Origin: Apostichopus parvimensis
Lineage: Eukaryota; Echinodermata; Holothuroidea; Aspidochirotida; Stichopodidae
Direction of reading: 5' to 3'
DNA: 64,000 bases
NCBI GenBank assembly: GCA_000934455.1
Contig: KN882546.1
Coordinates: 58,712 to 122,711, forward strand
The position numbers and the translations under genes were made by a program. The notes below the pieces were generated by a model that was given only the letters and a program-made list of their open reading frames with translations, searched no databases and had not been told where the DNA came from. This document shows, one piece after another, positions 1-12,800 of the stretch. The stretch's first letter is position 1, and each line of letters starts with the position of its first letter.

Positions 1-540
1 CCCAGTTCCAAGGTGTGACACAGTTGATATTTTTGGACAAGTTGCAAATGGTATAGGGGAATATTTTTAAACTTAACGGTTATGTGATACGAGGTCACCA
101 AATGTCAATTAATGTTAAAAATATAGTATTTTGGGGGGAGAAAATGGGCAAAGAAAAAATGTTTGAATTTTTACAGTTTTGATGCTCTATTTAGGTTTCA
201 CCGATCAAAAATGTCAATTAGTTGACCTCCGGGTGACCTTTGTGTGTGAAGTTATGTATACAAGTTCAAAGTTAATTTTTAGACATTTAATGCAATTAAA
301 TCCCAATGCCAAGGTGTGACACGGTTGATATTTTGGGGACAAGTTGTGAATGAGGTAGTGGTACATTTTCAAACTTAACGGTCATGTCATCTGAGGTCAC
401 CAATGTTATCATATCTGTTGACCCGCTTGTAGGTGACCTTATATTTCTTACATTTTGACGCCATATTTAGATCTCAAAAGTGCCTTTTGATCAAAAATCC
501 GATCACAATTTGTGATCACAAAAGTGTTGGCTATAGTGTT
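1..540. repeat. Diverged tandem repeat, about 1.8 units
   Basis: The phrase aaggtgtgacac(a/g)gttgat occurs near 10 and again near 310. It is followed both times by a 'gacaagtt' block, a 'caaacttaacgg' block and 'gaggtcacca', and then by 'gttgacc...ggtgacctt' and a 'tattta-g-t' block. The second unit is shorter (about 240 against 300 bases). There is no open frame of note. It looks like an old duplicated intergenic repeat of unknown family. Confidence 0.6.
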
Positions 541-663
541 GGTTACTTTATGGGTACATGTAGGACCACAATTACTTGGACTATTTGAGCCCAATCTTGC
601 TTGATAATATTATGTGTATTGTCATATTCCCCTAAGCAAGGAACCTCAGTGCCCTTGGACTCT

Positions 664-836
664 TGTTTGAATGTTTGAGTGGGGGGGGGGTTGGGCGTTT
701 TGTCTCTGCAGGTCGGCGGGATTATGTTTTTTGGCTCGCTTGACCTGAGTTTCGTTTTGTCAGTATGGGATGGTTCGGTAGTGCCGTTTGGCCGTGACGT
801 TTTGTATCCCGCATGGCGGGTCACGTAAAAAGCACA
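664..836 (+). mobile_element. Tx1 family B LINE, 5'-truncated 3' end
   Basis: This 173-base block matches the 3' UTR of the long family B LINE copies elsewhere in the window, from the 'gaatgtttgagtgggg' block to the terminus CACGTAAAAAGC. It carries no coding sequence. It is the usual product of incomplete target-primed reverse transcription. I do not see a convincing target-site duplication. Confidence 0.75.
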
Positions 837-839
837 AGC

Positions 840-3230
840 CTATCGATACAATAATAACACAATTTACCTGCAATGTGACGGTCTGTGTCCAGGTTTGCGT
901 AACATATCAAAAAGCGAACGGCACTGATCAGTGATGTTCGTTCAGCGTACGACAAGCTACTGTACCCCGCAGCGCACATACACTTTGATGGCGCTATGAC
1001 TCAAGCTATAGCATTAAGTCGTTTCCACATACAATATGTTACACATACACTAAGAGCGACGTACATCATACAAAATCATACTGGGGTTAAGTTTGTTTTT
1101 GCTTTTAATATACCCACAGAGATCCTTTGTACATGTAGCAGCAAAATGGGCTCTGGGGTTCACCCCATAATTTTGAAACATCCCACAATGGTGTATTGTA
1201 CATATTATTATACCCGCAATGTAGCTCTGGTAAGACCACGTGTACGTACATATATATATACACGTGTACATATATATATACACGTATATTTTTATATATA
1301 CACACACATACATACACATGCTTTGGTTTGGGACTTGAAGTTATGCCAGCCCAGTTGAACTTTAATACTAGTTTTTCCTTCCTTTCCTGGTCGTGCCCCT
1401 AAAAGAACCAAATTGGAAGTATTCAATGAAATGTAAATACTTCCGCACATAAAGGTACATGGAAGTTAAATGACTGAAAAGAGGAATTTCATCCTTTCTT
1501 ATATGACTGATCGAAGTGAAAAGAACTTTGCAAATGCAGTTTTCTTGAACGTCATCTTGGCAGCTTATTTTTACCTTTTTATATTACTTGTAGGAAGATT
1601 AAATGTCATAGCTGCAGGTGTTCATTCAAGAGAGCCTTAGAATGTAGCCCACTTATATAAATAGCCTCATTTTTGCCTTGTAAACATTTTCAGCCACATG
1701 TTCAAACATGTACTAACAACACTCTTTGTTATGTCAATGTTGCTTTAATAGTTATGAAGATAGTCCAGAAGAAGCTTCGAAAGAAAAGATTTAAAGAAAC
1801 AACATTGTTGACAATCCAACCTTACTCTCCTGCAATCTTAAGCAATGGAACTTTCATAATAAAACTCAAATAGAAGATCTGCTTGAAACTGAAACTCCTT
1901 CCCATATTTTGGTCTTTAGCTATAACATCATTGATCATGTCAGCTTACATGATCAATGCTATATTCACAATACAGTATACAGTTCCAAGCAAATGCTCTT
2001 CGAAAGAGGCATTTAAAATGGCAAAGCACTTCAGAGGAATTAGCAAGTGGGGTTATCTAGCCATGTCTAAAGGTACTAACAGTGACTGAACCATAAACAT
2101 TTAAGGGATGCTAAAATACTAAGCATGTAAGCCATCTCAATTATTGCAGACGGACTACAACATACAGGTTTACTTGCCATTGTCTGTTCTATGGGCAAAA
2201 CTTCAGGCAAGATGAAAAAGATTGACTCAATCATCAAGTACAACTGACAGATTTTTTTGAGTGCACCCTTCAAAATTTCCATGACCTCAGCCAGCTTTTG
2301 TTTTGCACCTGATCCTAGAAGAAGTAAGAATATAAAGTATACAATGAGATGAAAGAAATGTACCAAGATATGCATATAATACGATCGTTATGACCATGAT
2401 ATGAAATTTATCTCAAGATGCAAAGTACATGGAAAATATACAAAAAGATTAATAACAACACAAATTTATGGTTTCAAGACCATGTTATGCCCTAGCATTA
2501 TGTTTTAAAATGGTCTCCTCACCATGAAATATGTAAATGAAACAAGGGCTCAATTGTTGAAGTTCCATTGGTCAGTCAGCTTTGTAGCAGGCAATAATTA
2601 TAGCTACTGTACAGTAGTAGGTGTTGCAGCTCGATTCGTCATCAGAGGTTTGTATACTCTACAGGCGATTGACTTAAATTCTCCGCTTCTATCGTTAATG
2701 CAATTGAACAATGAACAGCAGGTTCCCATTCTTTATGTAAGGCGAAGTAAGGGAAAAATTTTTACAGTGCAGTATGTAAGGCGAATGATTGCAAATTTGT
2801 GCATTGCTATGCTGTGCCAACCGCTTCTAACAATGTCAGCATGAATTACACATTTTGTAGTAAAGGGTCTCTCGATCACAATTTAAACATTGAAGTATTG
2901 CAACATGTTTGTTTCCATTGGAATACACACACATAACCTTTCCTTTCCCTGCTAGGGAATCTTTACTAAGAGTAGGACCTGAAGTGGTTCCTAAGCGGAA
3001 AACACACTAAGATAGCTGTCTAGTTAATTTGGAAACAGCTGTTCAAACATCATAAGTAAAGAGGTTACATATTTTTTCCTTCAATTGAAGAAGGAAAGAG
3101 GGAAACTTAACCTGAAGTTCCGGGCTGGTCATCCTCTTGTACTCTGAACAATATAGACAATAAAGAAATTAAAAATATGTATCTACTGTATGTATTGCCT
3201 AAGATCTACATTACAAGCCAGTAATGAAGT
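840..3230. other. Intergenic sequence, no gene recognised
   Basis: I see no recognisable coding sequence. About 1245-1315 is a TA/CA-rich microsatellite built of 'tacatatatatatacacg' units. Short open frames of 60-120 codons are compositionally biased or uninformative. A possible Pol II exon cannot be excluded, but no splice-consistent series is visible. Confidence 0.4.
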
Positions 3231-3375
3231 AGTTTGCTTTCGTGGAGTGCGGACGTGTTTTCGGCTGCTCTCCACTTTTCGTTGACCGCACACTGTTTTT
3301 TTCGTTGGCATTTGTTTAGTGTAGTTTGGGTGTTTTGCTTTTGTTTCGTTGTTTTGGTTTTCGTATAGGTGACCG

Positions 3376-4605
3376 TGACAGCAAAATCGTATTGTTGAGT
3401 TTTTCGGGGGAGACTAAGGTCGTCCCCGGACAAGTTTTTTTCAGTTTTGCGTTCTATTGGTTTAAAGGTCCCTGGAGAGGTTGACGCGCTTTAGCGTTAA
3501 CATCTCCGGGGTATTAATGTTTTTGATGTTCGGTTCACCTCGGAGGCTACCCGCGTCCGAGGCGTCCAGGTGTTGGAGGGAGTTGAGGGACTGAAGGTCA
3601 CACCGTATGACAGTTCGGTGTGGGTGACAGTCCTCCATCTCCCTCTGGACATGTCTGAACAGGTTCTCGTGCGGACACTGGGGCGTTTTGGGAAAGTGAG
3701 CGGCTACGAGGAGCCGGAATTCCTTGAATGTAAGGGTTTCAAGACCGGGACTAGACGAGTTAGAGTCGAGCTGAAGTCCGATATCCCCTCTACCTTGTGG
3801 GCTAATGGGCACATGGCCCACATTGCGTACCCGGGCCAGCCTCGCACTTGTTAAATGTGTGGGCTGGAAGAGCATGAGGCCAGGTTGCGCCCGAACAAGC
3901 GGTGTAGCCGCTGTTTACAGGTTGGGCATACCCTGGCCGAGCTTAAAGGGGATATTGTAATGCAACTCGTGTGGGAAAACGGCCAATCTCGCCCGTTTAT
4001 GCCCAGACCGCTCGTACGCCGCGAGAGTGGCTACGGGCGTGGTTGAAGGGGTCCCCGTCCCAGCCTCTGACACCGTATCACCTGATGCTCCTTTCATCGC
4101 CCCATTGTCCGACACTAGCGCCCCGGTGGAGGCTTTGAACCTTCTTTCGTGTCCCACCTCGTCCCTGAACGAAGTTGCCGAGACTGCCAGTCTGCCCACT
4201 GAGGCGGAGCTGGACAAAACGGCGGAGATGGTATTAACGGAGTTGCATGCGGAGCAGGATGCCGCCTGTACTGGTTCACCGGTAGCTGCGCCCGCTATCG
4301 GTGATACTAGTCGGGCCCCGAGTCAACTGGCCCAAGAGACATTGAGTGGCCCAGATTCGGACTCGCCAATGGAGGACTGCACTACAGCCTTAGTAGTTCT
4401 GGCTAAGGAGTCCTCCGATTGGTTTGATGAGACAAAACACGCCACTGATCTCATTGACTCGAGCGGCCCTTCCACCCTGCGCGCAGTCGCTTCCACTATA
4501 CCGGACACGATGGTCGCTAGTGGACCTCCTGTTCCTTGTGACGAGGAGCTAAGAGGTCTCCTAGGTCGTAGGAAAAGGGGAAACACCGCTAAGGGCCTGA
4601 AATGA
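3376..4605 (+). pseudogene. LINE ORF1 (gag-like, RRM-like and CCHC knuckles), family A
   Basis: This is the ORF1 region of the family A LINE. The reading frame changes several times. An RRM-like N-terminal half (VTPYDSSVWVTVLHLPLDMS near 3600-3660) is followed by a GYPGQPRTC-like sequence and remnants of CCHC zinc knuckles near 3840-3990, where intact copies keep three. The C-terminal tail is acidic and Ser/Thr/Pro-rich and stays open over 4027-4605, with a stop overlapping the ORF2 region. ORF1 proteins of this group bind RNA and assemble the retrotransposition particle. This copy is broken. The intact counterpart is the minus-strand ORF at 39749-40957. Confidence 0.8.
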
Positions 4606-7600
4606 GCCGTTTTGGAAAAACATCGCAGGTTATGACACCAGACACCATATCCCTCGTCACCCTTAATGTGAATGGGATGAGGGGTACCCCAAAGAGGCGA
4701 CGGATTTTACAGTTCTGCAAGTTGCTCCAAGTGGATGTGGTCCTTTTGCAAGAGACCCACATATCTTGTGAGAGTGATGTTCATCTTTGGTCCTTGGAGT
4801 GGGGAGGAGGTCTTTATGCCTCCTTTGGATCAGGGGCATCTTGCGGGACTGTAATTTCCAAACTGTGTCATTGTGTGGGAAAAGTGGAGAAAGACCATGA
4901 AGGTCGGGTGGTGTGCATACACTTGGTGGTTTGCAATGTGTATGCCCCCAACCGGCCAGCATGTAGGAAAAATGTCTTCACGGTGTTGCCACCCTTTGTA
5001 CCGGGTAAGGCAAATTGTATCCTTGGGGGGGGGGGGGATTTTAACTGTGTCCCTCACTCTGCGTTAGATAGCAATTGTACCACCGGCATGATTGAGCTAG
5101 GCTTGTTTGTCTAGCACCGAGATCTTGTGGATGTTAGGAGGTCCCCAGGTGGTTGCTTGTACGTGGCATAAACCAGATGGAACAGTTTCATCCAGACTCG
5201 ACAGGTTTTATGCCCCGCGCAAGTTTCCTCGACCTCGGTGCTCGATTATTTCATGTCCTTTATCTGATCATGACGCTGTTGTTTTGCGCTTGCAGCTGCC
5301 GGAGTCCTTTCATGTGGAGAAGGGACTTTGGCGGCTGAACACGGAAATTGTTAAAGAGCAAAACTTCAAGGAGCAATTTGTCGAGAAGTACAGAGGATGG
5401 CAGTCCCTCAAGCCTACTTTTCCCAATGCGTTAGTCTGGTGGGACGAGGTCAAGTCCCTCATCAAGCAGTTCGCAATCAGGTATTGTGTTGAGAGAGCTC
5501 GCCAACGGAGATTCAAGTTCCATTCCTTGTGCAACAGAGCAAGGGATGGTTCTTCATCGTCTGATCTGCATGCACTTGGAGTGTTTCTCGATGAAAAACT
5601 GCACGGAGCCCGAGTGCGTGCCAGAATCAAGTTTGTTGAGGCGGACGAGAAGCCCACTATTCGTTTTTACCGGGTCGACACCAAGTCTGTGGTTGACCGC
5701 AGAATAAGGGCAGTGTGTCATCCTGGTGGGGTCGTCGTGGAGAGCCCGCAGGCAGTCTTAGGGGTATTTGGGTCGTTCTTTTCGAACCTGTACTCCATGG
5801 CTGCTGTTAGCGAGGATCTCCAGGAGGACTTGTTGTCTGGTATAGACAAGGCCCCCCCTGAGAGTAAAAATGATAGCTTGGGCTCGAATCTCTCCGTTGG
5901 TGAGCTCTGGACAGCGGTAGCAGCGATGAAGAAGGGAAAGTCCCCCGGTCCCGATGGCCTCCCGGCAGAGTTCTATAAGACCTGGGAGGTCCTCGGTGGG
6001 GACTTGAGAGATGTGTTCGCTACCGCTTTCCAGTTGAATAACATGAGCCAAACAAAGCGGGTTGGAAATAGTGTTCTCCTCCCAAAGTCGGGAGACCCTT
6101 TGGACCCTACAAATAGGCGTCCAATAACGCTGTTGAATGTGGACTACAAAATCCTGGCCAAAGCATTAGGAAATCGCTTATCGGACGTGATGCCGGATAT
6201 TGTAGGTCCTCTACAGACTTGTGCTGTGCGAGGCAAGTGTATTCAACATAACCTCTGGTTGATGAGAGACTTGATCGAGTTTGTTAAAGTTCGTGATTTG
6301 CCATGTGCACTGGTCTCACTGGACCAGGAAAAGGCCTTTGACATGGTAGATCACGACTTCCTGTTCAGAACCTCAGAGTCCTTTGGATTGAACTCCGTAT
6401 ATATATTTGTTGGGTCTCGTTACTATACAAGGACGTCACGAGCAATGTCACTGTTAACGGATTAACTTCTGGTCCCTTCCCGGTTCGAAGAGGAGTCCGT
6501 CAGGGTTGTCCCCTCTCCCCGTTGTGGTATGTTCTCTTCAGCGAAACGCTCAGTACCTCGCTGGACAGATGCTTTGGATTTCGACCCTTCAACGTAACGG
6601 GTGGGGCTAGAGTTAAATGCGTACAGTATGCCGATGACGTCACTTGTATTGTGTCGGACCTCGCCTCCTTCAAGCCTTTATCGAAGGTTTTGACCACCTT
6701 CCAAGAGGCTACTGGTGCCAGACTGAACAAGTCCAGGACTAAAGGGCTGCGATTAGGAGGTTGGCGCGGCCAATCCCTACCGTTCGATGCTACTTGGTCA
6801 GATGTCATGATGAAGGTAAATGGCATCTGGCTAGGTTATGGTGCCCCGGAGGCCACCACTTGGGCCGAGAAGGCTGATCAGGTGGAGGCAAGGCTCGACA
6901 CATTCAGTCACAGGTGGCTCTCCCTCCGTGGGAAGGTTACAGTTGTAAATAGGTTTATTGTTCCTCTCCTTTGGTATCCTGGTACGGTGATCGCCGCACC
7001 GGATCATGCCTTGGTGGGACTGGAGAGGATCATTTTTTATTTCATTTGGGGAAAGCGCAAACCAAACCTAGTCAAAAGGACCGTTCTGTATAAGACCCCT
7101 TTGAGCGGTGGGCTTGGTTTGGTCCACCTAGCATCTAAACTCCGCTTTCTCCTCTTGAAAGGTGTTTTTGTTGCTTTTGAAAATCCTTCGTTTCCCTTTG
7201 CTTTTTTTGTTAGGTACTGCGGTGGGTTTCTTTTTCGACACCACTGGCCCGGATCCTTTTCCAATAACCGGCCAAAGGCGACACGCCCTTCTGGTGTCTA
7301 TACTCAGATTGGTGACTCTCTTCGTAGAATCAAGAAGAGGGTGGGCCACATGTTCTGCTGAACGTGGCCCCCTCTGTGTTATACCCACCATCGTTCAATG
7401 CTCGCGCCTGTGTGCCCGTCGGCTTGCCGGACCGCCATCTCTCCAGATGTGTGGCGGTCTGTGTGTTGTAAGTCACTAGATAGCCGTCTCAGGGACTTGG
7501 CGTGGAGGATTGCACATGGGGTCCTCATCACTGTGATGGGATTTGTCCCCGTGTGGGCTGTAAAGCCATCGAGACTATGCAACACCTTTTGCTGGAGTGT

Positions 7601-7975
7601 CCCTTGGTCCGGTTGGTGTGGGATTGGTTTCACGCCTTCGTTATTGGTGTTATTGGTTGCACACAGTGGGCCATTAGTAGTCATTTTGTTTTGTATGGTT
7701 TCTTGCCCCCTGTGTGCCCAACCTGGGTTAGGGATCTGCTGTTGTTCTTTGCCGCTGTCATCAGGAGACACATCTGGGACAGCAGATGCCGCCTAGTTTT
7801 CGATGGGGTCGTCTGGAGGGCAGAGGATGTTGTCCCCCTCGTGCAAAGTGACATCAGGTTGCGCATGGAGGCGGACCATGCACGGATTCCCGACACTGCC
7901 TTTCGTAGACGCTGGCGCAAGCCCGTCGTCTACTATCGGGACGGCGTTCCCCGGATGAAATTTGGAGTGAGTTAG
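4602..7975 (+). pseudogene. LINE ORF2 (APE endonuclease plus reverse transcriptase), family A
   Basis: The endonuclease begins with TLNVNGMRG and LLQETH (about 4655-4765). GGGGDFNC at about 5030 is the GDFN motif and ends in a G-tract frameshift. SDHDAVVLRLQLP (about 5270) closes the endonuclease. The reverse transcriptase follows at 5107-6465 with KSPGPDGLPAEFY, NRRPITLLNVDYKI and LDQEKAFDMV, then resumes at 6522-7361 with the YADDVTC catalytic motif at about 6625. The C-terminus has a CPRVGC...H...EC motif near 7545-7600, typical of L1/Tx1 ORF2 tails, and ends FGVS-stop at 7975. At least four frame breaks make it inactive. Confidence 0.85.
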
Positions 7976-8299
7976 TTGGTAGGTGTGGGGGCTGTGTGGT
8001 CGTTACATAATATAGGTTGGTTAAATTTTTCTGGTTTGGGGTTTGGGGTTGGCTTTTTGGGGCCTGTTTGTAGTGTTTTATTTGTTTTGCTTTTGTTGGC
8101 CTTCGGGTCCGTGTCCTTTTCGCGTCACGTTAAACGCTGCGTTTGTGAGAGATTCATGGGTTTCAGTTGTTGTTTTACAGACTGGGTTTGTTTTTGGTTA
8201 CTAAAAGCCATTTTTCTTCCATGTTTTTCATTGTTGATCCATTTCACATGTTTCATTTGATGTCAAACCGGAGGAAACTATGCGATGGTGATGGCGTAT

Positions 8300-8393
8300 G
8301 TGCTTTTTACGTGACCCGCCATGCGGGATACAAAACGTAACGGCCAAAGGGCACTACAATCATCCCATTCTTACAAACGAAACTCAGGTCAGT
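8300..8393 (-). mobile_element. Tx1 family B LINE, very short 3' end
   Basis: About 95 bases beginning with the inverted terminus gctttttacgtgacccgcc and ending at 'aactcaggtca'. They match the last part of the family B 3' UTR on the minus strand. The flanks are GT/AT rich (gcgtatgtg on the left, gtgtatgtatgtg on the right), so a short target duplication is possible but cannot be separated from the microsatellite. Confidence 0.65.
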
Positions 8394-8399
8394 GTATGT

Positions 8400-10005
8400 A
8401 TGTGTGTATGTGTGACGCTTCGGCTCGTAAAGCAAAGTTTCTGTACAACTAGCCTATAATCATAATTTAGGAAAAAATGCAACATGAAGCATCCATTTAT
8501 GCTATATATTATACGGAATCAGACAATACTGAACATGAAATAACCCATAGCATGTACTTTGCGACAATCAATCCAAGTCGACAAATAGTGATTCCTTGCC
8601 GATATGAAGCAAGTTTGGATGCAAGATTTTTCAAGTTCCTGCGGTGTTGGCCCAATATGACCTTTGACCTTAACAACAATAGAGTTCATCTAATCGCCAA
8701 GTTTCAAGTTCAAGCAACTTCTTGTGCATTATAATGAAGCCATATGCTTAAAGCTCAGTAAACATTACTATCTTTTAATGAACTTTCACGATAGAAAGAA
8801 TCAACCCTTCATAATAGCACATTCGGATATATGTGTATGGTGTAAAGTACCGTACATCTCATTGCACATTTTGAAAACTGTCTTCCTAATTACTATGCGC
8901 AAGAAGCGTCACTGGTTTTACTCTTTTTTGTTGTGTCTATTGGCATTAAATTGTGAGCTCTTCTGCGTACTGTTATTGGGAAGGGTAAGTAAGATCTGGC
9001 TGAGTTAAATATTTGAGCATTCAATACGTAAGACAATAATACAAACCCAACATTTCGCTTAAATGTATTCTACTTAAATGGTTGGTATATAAAATAGCTG
9101 AAGTTACAGGTGCTGCATGTTGTTCAACAAGTTGGCTTGTAAGATTCACTATACGTCTAGATTCAGCTTTCAATCTGGTTGACTGACCAAAAGTGAAATG
9201 ACCTATTGGATCCAAAGCATTATGAAATACATCGCATTCTTTGAAACATGTCAATCCAAAATATGAAAAAAGTCAACAAATAAAATCAAATACATGCCTG
9301 AAGGCATTACCACAGAGTCTGTGCAACATGATGACAAATGTAACTCCCAATTTGGCACTGTCTCAAAAATCATTGATAGTAATAATTATCACCATATTCA
9401 AGAGAACAATGTGGTAGCCGTCGAACCATTCTTTTAAACGTTTAGAAAACTAAGCAATTAATTTTACTTTCAGTTTAACATAAAAACTGTCATACTGGGC
9501 AACATACTTTGGAATCCACAATGCAATCTTTATTAAACTTGATCACCCTCAGTGACACATGCTTCAAGAGTCGCAGTTAAATGTCATGTCACTAGAACTA
9601 AGATCATGTTTGCAGAAGAGTAATATCCCAACAAGTATTTAGCAGCAGTAGGAATATTTCCATCTTGCTGCTGAAGTGTTCGGTCCACTTGCTGAAGTAC
9701 TAGCACCCGAGGACTTGGGCTCTGATGATTTCTTCCTCATGGCCACCTTTCATACCTATGGTTAAAAGGGGGGGGGGGAGGAGAGTAGATATATGTGACA
9801 GATAAATCAGTCTCACTAGTGCACTGCAGTACTAGTATCAAATGACAGTTTCATGGAAAACTTCCATCATTTGCGTAACATTTGACATTTTTCATGGTTT
9901 AACCTACAGGTACATTACTTTATGCCATATTTGTCACTTCTTTTCTCTGTCATAATTTGGACCTCAAGAATGCTCTTTTCCTGGTTCTGTATGCCTGGTA
10001 GTTTA
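8400..10005. other. Intergenic sequence with degenerate repeats
   Basis: I see no recognisable gene. 8590-8720 contains a 'caagttcctgcggtgttggcccaatatgacctttgacct'-type stretch of the kind common in dispersed intergenic repeats. Near 9660-9760 the minus strand has a short Ser/Ala-rich open stretch that could be an exon tail, but it has an in-frame stop just upstream and no supporting partner exon. Confidence 0.35.
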
Positions 10006-10009
10006 ACGT

Positions 10010-12613
10010 GACGGCCAAACGGCACTACTCAACCATCCCATTCTAACAAAGGACGAACAGCACGCACCGAAACGTAACACCCCTCCCCTGCACACCAGCG
10101 TCCAAAAAAGGCAACCCCAGATAAACGGCGAATATCTCCTTCAACTCGAAGCACACTTCACCGCCTCCAGGACTGCGAACTGGCAAATTTTGGCCTAAAA
10201 AATTATATTACATCTATTCCTCCAAATAATTGTTTTTCAAAATACCACAAACACAAATAACACGATGCAACACGGCAACACAACAAACTGGAGGGTCTAC
10301 CCCATATAAAACAAAGCCCTGTCCTACACGGTCGGTCCAGGTCTGGAACCACTCCCATAAGTTTAAAACAAAGCAACAATGCAAAAAACATAAGCGGTAC
10401 TCTCTAAGCTGTCACAGCCGGTCCCTGGGCACAGTCCATCACCCATTCGCCAATGATACCTTTTAGATTGGTCACCAAGGCACCGTGTGCAATTCTCCAC
10501 GCAAGATCACGGAGCCTGCAACCATTCCGCCTTCAATGCACCGAACGCCATACTTCGGCAAGATGACGTCCCTGTACAAAAATTGCATTCAAGGCCCTAT
10601 CTCGCAAGGAACTGTGAACGAGGGCCGGCCGTGACAGGTCAACAGGGGGCAACTCAATTAGAGCGGAGCAAATGACACGCACCACCCTGCTCGGATTACC
10701 ACTATGCGGTTCTCTGTTGCTAAACAGCGCCGGGACTCATCGACGCAAGTGCAACCCGCCCCAAAAACGTACAAAATATGAACAAGGCAACCCTGGGTCA
10801 GTTACCGCTACAAACAACTGCTTAAATAACAAAAAGGTCAATTTACTTCCCAGATGAACCCCCCCCCCCTCCCTTCTCCAGTTTTTGGTACATTACCGCC
10901 CTTTTGACAAGCTCTGTACCTACCGACGAAATCAATGAAAATATCGCTCTCTCCAACCGCACCAGGACGCGACGCGGAATTGGATACCACAAGATGGGGG
11001 CAACAAAACCATTAATAACGGTGACTTTCCCCAAGATACAAAGCCAGCGGGTGCCAAATGTTTTGAGCCTGGTCTCAAATACCTGAGCCCTCTCGTTCCA
11101 GGTGACATCACAAGGTGCATCGTAGCCGAACCATATACCATTAATTTTGATATTCTGATCCGACCACGATGCACCGAATGGTAAGTCTCTGTATCTCCAT
11201 ATACCAAGGCGATGGCCATTTGTCTTTTCCGGATTCAACTTCGCCCCGGTAGCTCTCTCAAGGATAGATAAATCCTGCGAGAGGGCACGAAAGGAGGCCA
11301 TCTGCATATTGAACGCATGTCACTTTGGCACCCCCTGGCACAACGAATGGAACAAGTCTGTGGAGTCCCTTTCCAAAAGACGGGAGAGTGACTCGCTGAA
11401 TAAAACATAAATTAATGGAGACAGGGCACCCCTGGCGCACCCCCTGTCTACGTTACAAACCTCTGAACAAAACCCATTTACGGTCACAGAACTGAAACTT
11501 TCCTGATACAAAACAGAAATCCATTTACGAAAAATTGGGTGCAACTGTGAAACGTCTCCAGTACATTCATTAAAAATCTGCGATCCACCATATCAAAGGC
11601 CTGGTCAAGAGAGACCACTGCATATGGCAGATCACGCTCAATAACAAAGTCGGTCAAGTCGCGCATCAACCACAAGTTCTGCTGGATGCAATGACCCTTC
11701 ACTGCACAAGTCTGGAGATCACCCACAAGGTGCGGCATAGCAAGTGCAAGGCGGTTGCACAAAGCCTTAGCCAGCAACTTGTAGTCCACATTTAACAAGG
11801 TGATCGGACGCTTTTTATGAGGATCCAATGGGTCCCCAGACTTGGGCAGCAAAGTAATCATGCCCAGACGTTGACTTTGGTTTAACAGTCCGTTTTGGAA
11901 GGCGTCTTCGAAGACGGCTCTGATGTCGGGCCCGATTATAGCCCAGAAGGTTCGGTAGAACTCCCTCGGAAGCCCGTCCGAACCCGGGGACTTGCCATTC
12001 TTCATCTTCGAAAGCGCCTTCCAAAGCTCAACAGTGGTTATTCCGCCCCCAAAAATATTATGGACCTCGTTGGGAACAGTTTTTGAGATTCCCCTCAATA
12101 ATTCGGCCTGTGCCGACAAGTCAACATTGCCACGCGTAAACAAACTCGAATAATAATCTTTGTACACGCGGTCAATGCCGTGAGGGTCGCTAACCACGGT
12201 CCCATCAGTAGCGCGCACTGATGGGATTCGTCTGTCACCCGCCGATGAGCTAACGGATTGGTAAAACCTCAGTGAAGGGCGCTCCTCAGCCTCCGCCGCT
12301 TTGAAACGGGCCCTGACGCGGGCACCGTGGTACTTTACTTTTCGTCTAGATAAGTCTGTAAAGCGCTGACAGCCGAGGAGGGATCGCCAAACTTCACCTC
12401 TGCGCACAGCTTCGAGAATTTCTCTCCGCCGCCGTGCGCGGGTCGCGCAATACTGAATTGCGTACCGTTTGATGCGCAACTTGACATCATCCAACCAATG
12501 GGACGTACAGGCAAAGGCCGGCTTCAATGTTTGCCATCCTTTGTACCTGCTTTCGAAACCTTGACGAAACTCAGCCTCGCCAAGAATCTGACAGTTAAGC
12601 TTCCATAGGCCCC
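10010..12613 (-). mobile_element. Tx1-type LINE, family B, 3' two-thirds
   Basis: A minus-strand family B LINE fragment holding most of ORF2 and part of the 3' UTR. The lower end stops within the 3' UTR. The upper end breaks inside the endonuclease/linker coding region at 'cttccataggccccgcc'. Reverse transcriptase sequence occupies about 10843-12527: KSPGSDGLPREFY, KKRPITLLNVDYKLLAKAL and CAVKGHCIQQNLWLMRDL, followed downstream by a YADG version of the catalytic box. The copy keeps an internal part of the RT that is deleted in the 56236-60739 copy. There are many frame changes. Confidence 0.8.
11484..12527 (-). pseudogene. LINE ORF2 reverse transcriptase segment, family B
   Basis: A 347-codon open stretch covering the linker and the N-terminal half of the RT. 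It contains KMKNGKSPGSDGLPREFY (RT block 1), GMITLLPKSGDPLDPH and RPITLLNVDYKLLAKALCNR (block 2a). AVVSLDQAFDMVDRRF replaces the expected LDQQKAFDMVDR, so two residues (QK) are missing right beside the first catalytic aspartate region. Its last residues run out of frame. It belongs with the shorter pieces at 10843-11440. It is not functional. Confidence 0.8.
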
Positions 12614-12614
12614 G

Positions 12615-12800
12615 CCGTATTCAGTATGATACGCTGGGTGCTGAAAAATCTTTCCGCGTGGATCTCACAAAGTCTACGGCGTTTTACGTCGGTTCTTGTA
12701 CTCGGAAAGCTAAAAAGCGGATGCTTTTGTTGGCTGAGGCATTAGTGCAACCTACAACAACACAGAATTGTCTCATTTCGGGGGGGGGGGGGAAGTAGTA
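12615..12800 (+). other. Orphan open frame of about 60 codons, no ATG
   Basis: Immediately beyond the truncated LINE end, the plus strand is open from 12615 to a stop just after a G12 tract at 12781-12792. The translation contains FRVDLTKSTAFYVGSCTRKA and then KKRMLLLAEALVQP. Composition and codon use look coding-like. It could be the end of an exon of a host gene or of an unidentified transposon. I do not recognise the family. Confidence 0.3.

Larger units (their letters stand above)
3231..8205 (+). mobile_element. Tx1-type LINE, family A, nearly full length, inactive
   Basis: A long LINE with a 5' UTR (about 3231-3375), an ORF1 region (about 3376-4605), an ORF2 region (about 4602-7975) and a 3' UTR to about 8205. 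The 5' end (gctttcgtggagtgcgg) recurs at the 5' ends of the copies ending at 41205, 46391 and 60739. The 3' UTR stops after the first of two homologous 3' segments, so the final CACGTAAAAAGC is absent and the 3' end is cut. Both ORFs are interrupted by several frame changes and stops, one of them at a G10-11 tract near 5027-5037. The APE-type endonuclease, reverse transcriptase and C-terminal Cys/His motif place it in the L1/Tx1 group. It encodes retrotransposition functions but cannot make intact protein. Confidence 0.85.

Noticed and set aside
1245-1320. CRISPR-like or regulatory array
   Set aside because: It is a simple TA/CA microsatellite with irregular spacing. Nothing in the window suggests a prokaryotic system.
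3462-3875. Minus-strand open frame of 137 codons across the LINE ORF1 region
   Set aside because: It is the antisense shadow of ORF1 in the same positions and has no independent domain.
9660-9765. Serine/alanine-rich terminal exon on the minus strand
   Set aside because: There is an in-frame stop directly upstream of its Met, and no splice arrangement gave a longer frame.
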